Shown here in pieces: positions 54,211-64,000 of a DNA stretch of 64,000 bases (positions within the stretch are counted from its first letter, which is position 1; each line of letters starts with the position of its first letter). The notes under the pieces were generated by a model. That model had not been told where the DNA came from, made no database searches, and saw only the letters and a list, made by a program, of their open reading frames with translations. This DNA is from Hyperoodon ampullatus. Its lineage: Eukaryota > Chordata > Mammalia > Artiodactyla > Ziphiidae. The position numbers and the translations under genes are program-made. Location: contig OX457061.1 of the NCBI GenBank assembly GCA_949752795.1, positions 127,563,530-127,627,529 on the forward strand, given 5' to 3'.

Positions 54211-54512
54211 GATGAAGGGCCTGTGACAGTTCAGCACTCTAAAAAAACTCACATTCTTTTCCAAATAGGGAAGCTCCTATGGGTACCTTCTTCTGTTCAA
54301 AACCAGACATGTTAACAGAGGTTCTTATGTGTCAGTATTTAAAGTTGTTTTAAAAATTGTTTCAGAATAAATCATGTGACTCATGAATTCACATATCAGT
54401 AATTTTGCTTTATAGCTGCTCAGACCAAGAACTTGGTCGAAGAGTTCTCACCAGGAAATATCACTGTGAATATACACATGGGAAATGAGAATCTTTACTA
54501 TCAAGAAGTGCT
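54211..54512. other. Unique DNA before an L1 end
   Basis: AT-rich; 54430-54512 may belong to the older L1 that continues beyond the young insertion, but I could not prove it. Confidence 0.4.
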
Positions 54513-55016
54513 CAACCATAAAAAGAAACACAATTGAGTTATTTGTAGTGAGGTGGATGGACCTAGAGTCTGTCATACAGAGTGAAGTAAGTCAGAAAGA
54601 GAAAAACAAATACCGTATGCTAACACATATATACGGAATCTTAAAAAAAAAAAAAAGGTTATGAAGAACCTAGGGGTAAGACGGGAATAAAGACACACCT
54701 ACTAGAGAATGGACTTGAGGACACGGCGGGGGGAAGGGTAAGCTGTGACAAAGTGAGAGAGTGGCATGGACATATATACACTACCAAACGTAAGGTAGGT
54801 AGCTAGTGGGAAGCAGCCGCATAGCACAGGGAGATCAGCTCGGTGCTTTGTGACCACCTAGAGGGGTGGGATAGGGAGGGTGGGAGGGAGGGAGACGCAA
54901 AGGAAAGCGATATGGGAACAGATGTATATGTGTAACTGATTCACTTTGTTATAAAGCAGAAACTAACACACCACTGGAAAGCAATTATACTCCAATAAAG
55001 ATGTTAAAAAAAAAAA
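54513..55016 (+). mobile_element. Young L1 3' end (G-rich 3' UTR type)
   Basis: Begins in the last codons of ORF2 (accataaaaagaaacacaat, gtggatggacctagagtctg), then a 14-A run, a hairpin, and a 3' UTR with a G tract at 54863-54892, ending tccaataaagatgttaaaaa. Imperfect TSD aagaagtgctca (54503-54514) and aagaagtggtca (near 55017-55027). An extra T shifts the frame just before the normal stop. Confidence 0.88.
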
Positions 55017-55027
55017 AAGAAGTGGTC

Positions 55028-55400
55028 AGGACAAGTAGGACGAACCTCACAGGTCATGCTCAGTGAAAGAAGCAGATTCAGAAGACCACATATTACGTGA
55101 GTCCCTGTCTGTGACGTGTCCAGAGGAAGTAAATTTACAGAGACAGGAAGTGCATGACTGATTGTCTGGAGCGGGGTTGGGGGTCGGGGGACAGGGGATG
55201 ACTGCAGACGGGGCTATGAATCATTAGGGATGATACAGATGTTCTGAAGTGGATTGTAGTGACGGTCGCCTAATTCTGCAGATTTACTAAAAATTGTTTA
55301 ATTGCGCAGTTAAATGAGTGGATTTTAATTATATATGAAAATGCTATATGAAATTTGAATTTTTGGTAAATATATTATACCTCAGTAAAATTGCTTTTTA
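55028..55400 (+). mobile_element. Old L1 3' end
   Basis: gtcatgctcagtgaaagaag, gacaggaagtgcatgactga, gaatcattagggatgataca and ttatacctcagtaaaattgc follow an old L1 3' UTR in sense orientation. The young L1 at 54513-55016 seems to have landed in or next to it. Confidence 0.6.
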
Positions 55401-56044
55401 AAAAAGAGGTAATACAGAGAACATTTGGAAAAAGTAACTAGCACCAAAAATTAAATGTAGTGCTGGTGAGCTTTAGCAGGAAAAACTATGATCCTTATTT
55501 TTTGTGTGTCACTGATTTTGTAATTGGAACAGTAATACATTGTATCCTTTGATCCAATAATCTCATTTCTGAGGATGTTTTCTAAGGGAAATGTTTCCAA
55601 GGAGGCAAAACTTAACATGCACGAATTTGCTTAGAAAAGTGTTTTCCCCTTTGGTAGTGTTGTCGATGCAGAAGGGTGCAGATACAGTGTTGTAATAGCT
55701 GAACACTCAGTAAATGTGTCATGTGGAGTGTGGGGCTCTTTGCAACGTGACCACTCTAAGAATTTAGAAAACATGCAGTAGTGGAAAAGGTGGCAGGCTC
55801 AGTATAACTAAGAAAATGTATTCATGGGCACGACAATTCAAAAGTTTTAAAAAGTCGGAAAATAATGGGAAGTTGTGGGGCTGCTGGTTGACTCGTTTAT
55901 ATAATTGAAATATCATAATTTCTCTTTTAAAAGTAATGCAAAGTAATAGGAGATGAAGATATTTGCATTATGCAGATAACTTAATCTGCACTTACATAGT
56001 GCAGATAAGTTAAATTTGGCCGTAAAGGAGTGAGCATAGTCATA
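55401..56044. other. Unique AT-rich DNA
   Basis: Nothing recognised between two L1 ends. A cagataa(c/g)tt-containing duplication (gcagataacttaatctgcac, gcagataagttaaatttggc) lies at 55974-56020. Confidence 0.45.
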
Positions 56045-56710
56045 CGGTATGGGCATATACCCAGAGAAAACCATAATTCAAAAAGAGTCATGTTCCACAA
56101 TGGTCATTGCAGCACTATTTACAATAGCCAGGACACGGAAGCAACCTAAGTGTCCATCAACAGATGAATGGATAAAGAAGATGTGGCACATATATACAAT
56201 GGAATATTACTCAGCCATAAAAAGAAATGAAATTGAGTTATTTGTAGTGATGTGGATGGACCTAGAGTCTGTCATACAGAGTGAAGTAAGTCAGAAAGGG
56301 AAAAACAAATACCATATGCTAACACATATATATGGAATCTAAAAAAAAAAAAAAGGTTCTGAAGAACCTAGGGGCAGAATAGGAATAAAGACGCAGATGT
56401 AGAGAATGGACTTGAGGTCACGGGGAGGGAGAAGGGTAAGCTGGGACGAAGTGAGAGAGTGGCATGGACATATATACACTACCAAATGTAAAATAGATGG
56501 CTAGTGGGAAGCAGCTGCATAGCACAGGGAGATCAGCTCGGTGCTTTGTGACCACCTAGAGGGGTGGGATAGGGAGGGTGGGAGGGAGATGCAAGAGGGA
56601 GGAGATATGGGGATATGTGTATATGTATACCTGATTTACTTTGTTATAAAGCAGAAACTAACACACCATTGTAAAGCAATTATACTCCAATAAAGATGTT
56701 AAAAAAAAAA
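56045..56710 (+). mobile_element. Young L1 3' end (G-rich 3' UTR type)
   Basis: The first 300 bases are the end of ORF2, open from 56049 to the stop at 56342 (WIKKMWHIYTMEYYSAIKRN, ending THIYGI). Then a 14-A run, the hairpin aggttct-ga-agaacct (56354-56369), and a 3' UTR with G runs at 56561-56587, ending ccaataaagatgttaaaaa. Flanks aaaggagtgagcatag and aaagagtgaacacag could be a damaged TSD. The open C-terminus shows a relatively recent insertion, but the enzyme domains are missing. Confidence 0.9.
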
Positions 56711-57343
56711 GAGTGAACACAGGGGTTCTTCGTCTCTGGACACTTTGGAGCAATCAGGCCCCAGAGCCTGCAGGTGAAGCAGAGTCTGTCGGTGTTCCCA
56801 GCAGGTAGAGGAGCTGTGAGGGCCCAGAGCCAGGCATCAACTCCCAGGGGGGGCTGGGCCAGGGGGCTTCACGCAAGTCATGGCCTCGTGGAGGTTCAGG
56901 TGAGAGCGGAGGGGAAGAGGCGCCCACCCGCGGACACCTGCCGGCGTCAGAGCCCAGCGAAGTGGTTGGCTGGGGTGAGGCCGACACCCACGCAGGACAC
57001 GGGGTGGTCAGGGCAGGGGGGACACGTCCAGGGCTTGCACTTATGGGCGGCCAGCGTGAGGAGGAGGTGTGTGTGAGGTTGGGGGCAGGGTCTCGGATGA
57101 GAAAATGATTACATTCTGGGGAGTGTGTTTAACCGGTACCATAGGAAAGGTAATTGGCTGGAGCTTTCTTCCCTGTTAGAACAGAGTGTTACGCGTATGG
57201 AAAGGGGAAAATCCGAATACATCCGGAGTGTTGGATTAGAATCCAGGGTATCATTGAAATTCACGGTTTTGAATTCCTATAGATAATAATAAAAATAGGT
57301 ATAGATTTAAGAGTGGAGGTAGATGTGTTGTATGTACGTGGTA
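56711..57343. other. Unique GC-richer DNA
   Basis: 56740-57080 is G-rich on the plus strand with chance frames of 77 and 100 codons on opposite strands. No repeat or gene recognised. Confidence 0.45.
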
Positions 57344-57354
57344 GGGTGATGTAT

Positions 57355-57363
57355 ATATATATT

Positions 57364-57396
<33 letters not shown>

Positions 57397-57588
57397 GCGG
57401 TACGCGGGCCTCTCACTGTTGTGGCCTCTCCCGTTGTAGAGCACAGGCTCCGGACACGCAGGCTCAGCAGCCATGACTCACGGGCCCAGCCGCTCCGCGG
57501 CATGTGGGAGCTTCCCGGACCGGGGCACGAACCTGTGTCCCCTACATCGGCAGGCGGACTCCCAACCACTGCGCCACCAGGGAAGCCC
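57355..57588 (-). mobile_element. CHR-type SINE, short form
   Basis: Tail atttttttcttcttttttt, then gcggtacgcgggcc to ccaccagggaagccc. Perfect 11-bp TSD gggtgatgtat at 57344-57354 and 57589-57599. The long minus-strand frame across 57261-57851 merely reads through this SINE. Confidence 0.94.
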
Positions 57589-57599
57589 GGGTGATGTAT

Positions 57600-59756
57600 G
57601 TTTTCTAGCTTTGTCCCCTGAGCGGGCCTGGGAGGGGTAACCCCAGTTGTGGGGAGCAAATGTAGCACCTGGATCTTGGTTTCCGATGACCACCCAGCAC
57701 TGAAAAGAACCAAGTCTATGTGCAGCAGTGGTTGAATCCAAGCTGGGAAAGACCAAGAAGATGAGGCTGAAACATCTTGCTGTGCCAGACAGCAGGGAAG
57801 TGCTCCAAGAGGGATGGGACAGGTCATGTCCGGGACAGCATGAGCATCCATGACAGCGGTACCAGATTATAACCCACAGAATAAGATTGGAAATCACAAG
57901 AACACAGAAATATAAATGAAGTGAATAAAATGAGTCTTGATGAGGAATGGGATATTTACATAATGTCAAAGTTCTTCCATCGCAGATACTCACATAGAAG
58001 GATTAATGACCAAGCGCCACGTTAATGGAACAAATTGAGATCATGGGCCGCACTGTGTGATTTAGTGCTGAGAACACGGCTCTTCTGTGATGCTCCTGTC
58101 AGAGCTGCACAAGGTGCGTCTAGTCATGACGTCACTTCAGATAAACCCAAATTGAGAATGTTCTACATCATGCTCGGTCCATGATGTTCAAAAGTGCAAA
58201 AGCCCAGAAAAGACTGGAGAACTGTAACCAATTGAAGGGAACAGTTTTTAAAATGTCAACTAAGTGCAACAAAATAGCATTCTGGATCCCATTCATTTTC
58301 TAAAAGGGACATTCTTGAGACAATTAGCAAGACTTGAATGGGGTTTGAGAGTAGGTGGAAGTAATGTGTCAACGTTAATTTTCTCATTTACATGACAGCA
58401 TTGTTGTTACAGAGAAGATGTGTCTCTGCAGCAAACACACACTAAAGTTTTGGGGGGCTGATGGGGCGTCATGTGAGCAACTGATACACACACCTTTTTA
58501 CAATCTCCTCCATGTGATGTAGAAAGAGGGCTTTTCTCTCTTGAAAAATACTTTCTAGAGTATTGAATCAAGCTGTCTTTTTTTTTTTCTAAGCTGTCTT
58601 TGTGGCAACTGTAATATCATGGTTATTTATACTAATATCTAATGATGCCATTCATTTTTGGTGTTAAATTGCAGAATAAAAAATAAAATTTGCAGGCCTT
58701 TGATTTTATACTATTTTTATTTTAAGTATGTACAAGTTAGATTTAAGCAGTGAAATGTTTACAAAGTATAAGGAAAAGGGCACTGCTGGCATTTAGTGCT
58801 AAGACTACCCTTCCTCATTAATCTGAAGATTATTGATTTAGCCTTTTTTCTTTTAGCTGATAATTTTAAAATAAGGAAGTGCAGTTTATCTGCATAATAT
58901 GTGACCACATTCAGTAAATTCCAAACAATTGTGTCTTAGAAGAAATAAGAATTTACCTATGATTTAATACTCTGCAATATTTCAAAATATCTAATGGAAG
59001 CAAAAAAGAAACACTTCGTATACATTTTGACTTAACTTTGAAAAGCATTTTTTTCCCCACTTCACTCTTTTTTCACCAAGTGACCAAAAATTGGTTGACA
59101 TGTTAAAGTTGATTTTAGCCCAATGTTTCTGCGATTTCATGATGTGTCTTCTTTTTGCCAAATTATACTATAGTCTTTCACTAACTAATATCATTGAGAT
59201 CCGATATACTCTGACCTTTAATTATAATATGCCTCTCTTTAACTTGTTCTGTGCTCGGAGATGCCCCACAAAAAATATGTCTGTGTGACCAGTGGATGTG
59301 ACTGGCTGGAAATCGATTCTTTGCTTCAGATGTTAATGTCATGTTCTTGAATGACAAACTTTAAAGAAAATCAAGTGGCATTTTTGAAAGTTTTGTCAAA
59401 ATCATACACATGGTATTTAAATGGAATGCAATCAGTGTTCTTTCTTGATACTGAAAAAAAGAGACTATGTGCACATATTTTCTCCCAAACTATCTGATAT
59501 AAACAGTTTCCACATGTCAAAGTTTTACATAATGATGATTCTAAAATGGCTTTAAATTGCAACAAGTCACTTTCATTAAGCCATGAATATTGAATAGCAA
59601 TTACTGCTTAATAGGCTTTTATAAGACATTTAGATTTACTCTACAGCTGCTAAGTTGCTATAAATTCTGCTTGAATGTATCATACAGATATCAGTACCTG
59701 TGATATCTTCCAAGTATTAAACCAGATTCCATAGCACATTCTTAGTCTACTGTTTT
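57600..59756. other. Unique AT-rich DNA
   Basis: About 2.2 kb with no repeat that I can name. A duplicated aagctgtctttt unit surrounds a T run at 58570-58601. No exon was found. Confidence 0.45.
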
Positions 59757-59773
59757 CTGCCCCATAGCTTTTG

Positions 59774-60178
59774 TTTTTTTGCTATTGTTTTGAATTTTAT
59801 TTTTTTATACAGCAGGTTTTTATTATCTGTTTTATACATATTGGTGTATATATGTCAATATCAATCTCCCAATTCATCTCACCATCCCCACCACCCGACC
59901 CCCACTTTCTTCCCTTGGTGTCCATACATTGTTCTCTACATCTGTGTCTCTGTTTCTGCCTTGCAGACTGGTTCATCTGTACCATTTTTCTAGATTCCAC
60001 ATATATACGTTAATATACGATATTTGTTTTTCTCTTTCTGACTTACTTCACTCTGTAGAACAGTCTCTAGGTCCATCCACATCTCTACAAATAACTCAAT
60101 TTCGTTTCTTTTTATGGCTGAGTAATAGTCCATTGTATATAGGTACCACATCTTCTTTATCCATTCGTCTGTCAATGA
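59774..60178 (-). mobile_element. L1 3' end, short 3' UTR type, antisense
   Basis: 59990-60178 encodes on the minus strand the end of ORF2 (IKKMWYLYTMDYYSAIKRNE, ending THI-like TYICGI), and 59774-59989 is a short 3' UTR like that of the L1 at 31401. A perfect 17-bp TSD ctgccccatagcttttg lies at 59757-59773 and 60179-60195. Its A tail is interrupted by a short non-A block (ttgctattgttttgaatt on the plus strand). Confidence 0.93.
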
Positions 60179-60195
60179 CTGCCCCATAGCTTTTG

Positions 60196-60509
60196 AGGTT
60201 TTTTCCTTATTTACATTCTTTTTGACATTTTGCCTCAATAGAATATTGTCCATTTTTTGCATAAAAAATGATATAGAAGTATGAGTGTGGTTGTTTGTTT
60301 TGAGGGAAAAGATTTCTCAATATTTCCAGGGTCATATCCCCTTTGACTTACAGGCCGATTCATTTGAAAAATTATTTCAAGAAGTAGAAACACGGAATGA
60401 TCTGAAAACTATGGATTTATTAACTACATTTTCATGTGTGGTTGTTTTGTAAGAAAGTCTAAAGGAGATTAAGATTTAAATATGTACAAAATAGCTTTAA
60501 AATATGAAA
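60196..60509. other. Unique AT-rich DNA
   Basis: Nothing recognised. Confidence 0.45.
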
Positions 60510-60985
60510 GGATGCTGTATTAGTTCTCTGTGTAGCAAGTTATTTGAGAATTGAATTGCATAAAGCCACGAACTTTCTCCAGTTGAAGGTCTTTACTAAG
60601 GCTGCATTCAAGCCATTGCCGTGAGCTGGATCATTTCACGTCTCTTGTGGGGCTGAAAGATGCCCCTCCAAGTTCACCCGCGTTCCTTGTCAGGCTTCTG
60701 CAACTTGTTGTCTGTAGGACTGAGGCCTCAGCCTTATGGGGCCACATGAGCTTTACCAGAGGACTGACTCACAACCTGGCAGTTTGCTTCCCCAGTGTGA
60801 GGGGCACAGAGAGGGCAGGGGAAAGCCAGCCCCTGAGACAGGGCAACCTTTCTCTTCTGGTGACCTGATCCAGGCCGTGGCATCTCTTCATGGTCTGTGT
60901 GTTAGAAGCAAGTGGATGAGGCAGGTCACAAGGTCACTGAGGGCCGTCATAGAGGCCGCCTGCCCACAGATACTGGGATGTTAAA
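60510..60985 (+). repeat. Probable ancient interspersed repeat, family not identified
   Basis: The order tattagttctctgtgtagca, taaggctgcattcaagcc, gactgaggcctcagcctta, cacaacctggcagtttgctt, agaagcaagtggatgaggca, atagaggccgcctgcccaca matches a common old mammalian repeat that I remember but cannot name with certainty. Frames here are chance. Confidence 0.45.
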
Positions 60986-62134
60986 GGATGAGCTGTGTTA
61001 GAATTTCCTTCTCTTAGGAATAGTTTGATCTTTCCGACTATGGGAAAAGTGATGCTGCAGCAGGCACGGAGGGGGAAAGCTGCAATATATATGCAATAAA
61101 CCCCTTCAGATGGCACTGTGTTTGCTCCTGCAGTCAGTAAAGGATGTTTTTCTTGAATTCCGTTTTCCAGGACTAATTCACAACAAGAAAAGATGGGATT
61201 TTTATTTTTCTCTTGTTTACAGATTCTTGTTTTATATTCCCGCCCCCCCCCCCCCCGGGGTTTGAAGAGTTTTCTGTACCTTCTCTGGAGGAATAACTCG
61301 GTTGGCCCAGGTCTGTCTGTTCTCCATCCTGAATCCATTTTAACTGTGCCTAATCATGACTGTGGGATCCACATCTCTGTGTAGACAGCCAGGGGGCTGT
61401 GTGTTGAGGGGGTTAGGGCAGCTGTAGTGGCTGAAAGGAGCCCAGACCCTCTGGCAGTTCTGAGAGAAAAAGGGATTTTATCATCTGCGCACACAGTCAA
61501 AAGGTGACTCTTAGAGATTATTGTCTCTTGATTCTCAGAAGGATAACCGAGTTGCCAGAAGGAGTAATTCTTCTTTCCTGAAAACCATCCCTAGGTTGTC
61601 TGAACGACAGTACAAAGGATGCTGCTGACTCACCATGCAGGATGCATACAACCGACCATGGCATTGTCCCCATTTTCCCATTTATTTTGTTAATCTAAAT
61701 GTCCTTCCTTCAGTACTACAGAAAATGTTAATTTTTTTTGCATCATTAAGTTAATTACTCTGTTTATCACCAATTAAAATCTGGTAAAACCAACTAAGGG
61801 ATTTTACCTTATGTGTTTCTAGTTCATCATAATTTTAATAGTTGCTATCTTTCTAGCAAGAATGGCTTTTACAAGAGAAAATAGGCTAAATAATATTTAC
61901 CAATCTTACTGGGAATATGATGGTTGCAGTATTCTTTTTTCTTATTAAACATTAAGATCAAATGACATTATTTAGAATGTTATGATCAAGACTGTGGTTT
62001 TGAGCTTTTTAAAACAAGATTGAGGGCATTGGATATGAGTAATTTAGAATTCACCCATCATTTATTGGGGTCCTAAATATATACATACTAGAGTCCCCTT
62101 CCCCTCAGCTACACATAAAAGCACATTTTTTTTT
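60986..62134. other. Unique DNA with a C homopolymer
   Basis: No repeat recognised apart from the C14 tract listed separately. The minus-strand 134-codon frame at 60934-61338 crosses that tract and has no family resemblance. Confidence 0.45.
61243..61260. repeat. C14-G4 homopolymer junction
   Basis: Fourteen C are followed directly by GGGG. The tract is prone to slippage and sequencing error, and its strand pair could form i-motif or quadruplex structures. Confidence 0.85.
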
Positions 62135-62425
62135 CTGGTAAATAATTCCTCTTCCTTCAGATTTCAGCTCAGGTGTCATTTGCTGTCACAGAACTATGGA
62201 CTTCCTTCCTTGCACTATCACAGTATCAGTTTTACATATGTTCGGCCTTTTTTTAAAATTCACAGTTGTTTCCCCTGTACTGTTATCTTCCTAAAGAGGG
62301 AGTTCGGATGACATTTGTTTTTATTGCTGTGTTGTTGTTATTGTGTTGATGCTGACCTCTTATTCCTAGTCATCCTGCGTAGTTCCCTTTTCATAGTAGA
62401 TATTTATTGTAGGAATGAATGGAAG
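62135..62425 (+). mobile_element. L2 LINE 3' end
   Basis: attcctcttccttcagattt, cagctcaggtgtcatttgct, then ctgttatcttcctaaagagg and catagtagatatttattgta with gaatgaatgg follow the L2 3' end in sense orientation, with moderate divergence. Confidence 0.65.
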
Positions 62426-62661
62426 AAAGTATGAATCCAAATTACGGGTGTCCCATCACCTCTCACTATATCCTCGAAGTAAGTTGTGGCAATTCACCCT
62501 CATGTAACTTCCAATTATCTTACATTACTAAAATCTGTCCTGTCTTTGTGAGGGTAGGTTTGGAATCAGAAAAAATCCAGGTTGCACCATTTATTAGGAT
62601 TTGATAGAGCCTGCCTTTTACTTGAAAGAGAGAGCCTTGTCCTTACTTTATAAATAGAGAT

Positions 62662-63137
62662 TGTTACGGAAAGCAAGTTCCTGTGCCCGCTGCACAGTGA
62701 GGTCAAACAAAAGGAAATGTTGGAGTTTGGAACATAGGGTTTTATTATTGCAGGACCACACAAGGAGAATGTCTGGCTCATGCCCAGAAAACCCTGAACT
62801 CCTCCAAGCATTTCAGGAAATTACTTTTAAAGGCCAGGTGAGGGAGCGGTGAGGTCCCGGTGTTGCAAACGTCTTGGTATCGGAGTCCATTGTTCTTGAA
62901 GCTGTGCACGTGTTAATAGCTCAGATCACGGTGTTCCTATAAACCGCCAACAAGACAAATGTTATTCTCTGTTTTGCAACTTTCTATCTCTATATGAATG
63001 GACTCTGAAAGGTCGGAGCCTTGAGAATGGGCTCTCCTGTATATTTCAGGCTACAGGCAACATTCTTTTACAAAAGATGCAGAGCCAGCGTGACTCAGCA
63101 CAGGCAACAGAGCACAAGCATTAAAGAAAAAGGAACA
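62662..63137 (-). mobile_element. Solo LTR, class II (ERVK-like) endogenous retrovirus, antisense
   Basis: On the minus strand the LTR runs TGTTCC… to …GTAACA, giving matching TG/CA ends. A TATA-like cctttaaaagtaatttc is near 62826, and a polyadenylation signal aataataaaacc near 62740 follows the R-like text ggcatgagccag. No internal viral genes are attached. The expected 6-bp TSD was not found (agagat on the left, gatcta on the right). Class assignment is from layout and memory. Confidence 0.65.
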
Positions 63138-64000
63138 GATCTAATATGAGCCAGATTTGTTCTTCCCTGTTACAGCATTGCACTACCCATATCATATGGT
63201 TCATTGAATTTAATGAGAATCTCTCCTTTCTGTGTGTGTGTCTTTTTACCTAATCAGACATACAGTAGGCACTCAATAAATGTTCATGCCCTTCCTCTTG
63301 CCAACAGAAATATTTGTTCTTGCCCATCAGCACGCCATTTCTCAGAAGTCTTTCCCTCCTACACATTTGCTGTATTGCACTATATGATGACTCTTTCAGA
63401 TTAGCTAGTGTGTGGCTAGTCCTGCATTTGCTGACTAACTAAACGCTATGTCATTTCTACCCTCTTCATTTCCTTCTCTTTTTCTCCTTCTCCTGCATCT
63501 GCTTGCAACTCACAGTATCTCCTTTTATTCTTTTCCCCCTCATTCTCTTTTCAGAGATTTTATATATATCCACAAAGGAAACTGTTGGCTTCATATTTCT
63601 TACCTTAAATTCTAAAAGTTCGTAATTATTTTCACTCCTGGGTTCAAGTTATAAGCTTGTAATTACCTACAAAACATTTTTTACCAGATTGATCACCAGC
63701 ATCTGAAATTCAGAATGTCTGTAACCAAAGAATTATCAACATACACTTACTATATTCATATTTCATTTTATAGAAACACAGCTCTACATTACCAAAGTCA
63801 AAACTTCAGGGAAATCTGGCTCATTCCTGCACCTGAACTATGTCTACATTATGTTGATTTTCCCTTCACAAGTGTCCTTCAGGTCTGTCCCTTTCTGTGT
63901 CTCTGCTTTCACTTTTGCATCGGTATTAATTTGTGCCTTAGCAATTTTTTAACTGCTTAGCAGGCCTTTCCTTTGTCTTTTCAGATGATGCTATACTCAT
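63138..64000. other. Unique DNA, small MIR/L2-like tail
   Basis: acatacagtaggcactcaat then aaatgttcat at 63258-63287 looks like the end of a MIR or L2. CT-rich tracts lie at 63465-63560. No exon was recognised up to the right edge. Confidence 0.45.

Noticed and set aside
53471..54264. Frames of 60-108 codons in the CpG-dense patch
   Set aside because: Stops are rare there because of base composition; opposite frames are equally open and none resembles a protein family.
57261..57851. 196-codon open frame on the minus strand
   Set aside because: It reads through a short-form SINE and its poly-A (lysine run); the remaining part has no known relatives.
60934..61338. 134-codon minus-strand open frame
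   Set aside because: It crosses the C14 tract (poly-Gly run) and an ancient repeat; there is no start context, splice support or homology.
1..64000. A new gene system or cluster
   Set aside because: I looked for adjacent conserved frames, cassettes and repeats arrays on both strands; the window holds one testican exon and transposable elements only.

Overview
The window is nuclear DNA from a placental mammal, most probably a cetacean. It is AT-rich and gene-poor, and full of tRNA-derived SINEs of the CHR type (opening ggcttccctggtggcgcagtgg, B-box-like ggttcgtgcc), long a hallmark of whales and hippos. Around twenty copies are visible, many with perfect target-site duplications (TSDs). Artiodactyl-type L1s and an artiodactyl-type Tigger are also present, and I recognise no ruminant BovB or Bov-tA. 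I cannot decide the species, or toothed versus baleen whale.

Only one stretch of real protein-coding sequence could be supported: a 115-bp internal exon at 9287-9401 (+) with intact splice sites. Its four-cysteine peptide looks like the start of the follistatin-like domain of a testican, closest to SPOCK3. The rest is best read as intron (or intron plus flank) of that gene. Every longer open frame I examined lies in a repeat or is an unsupported chance frame.

Layout. 1-9286: unique DNA with SINEs, a mariner remnant (5800-5856), a nested SINE pair (5963-6497) and L1 ends (4059-4421, 7030-8380). 9287-9401: the exon. 9402-13315: almost repeat-free intron. 13316-18350: two SINEs in one target site, more SINEs, MIRs and ancient L1 pieces. 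18380-22563: two decayed L1 copies end to end. 22704-31325: SINEs and long unique stretches. 31341-36320: the main feature, a 5-kb antisense L1 bounded by a 15-bp TSD, with a 3' transduction, an ORF1-ORF2 fusion and a nested SINE. 36774-42750: a class I ERV LTR, a scrambled L1/SINE block and an internally deleted Tigger. 44365-48882: a hAT-like fragment, AT-rich DNA and an L1 lacking most of ORF2. 50096-57600: SINEs, a chimeric retrocopy, a CpG-dense patch, and two L1 ends carrying a G-rich 3' UTR tract. 59757-64000: an L1 end with a 17-bp TSD, an L2 and a solo class II ERV LTR.

There is no operon, CRISPR array or gene cassette. The interest lies in the record of retrotransposition: template switching, transductions, reuse of target sites, and lineage-specific shortening of the SINE and of the L1 3' UTR. 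Family names come from memory of consensus sequences; no search was run.
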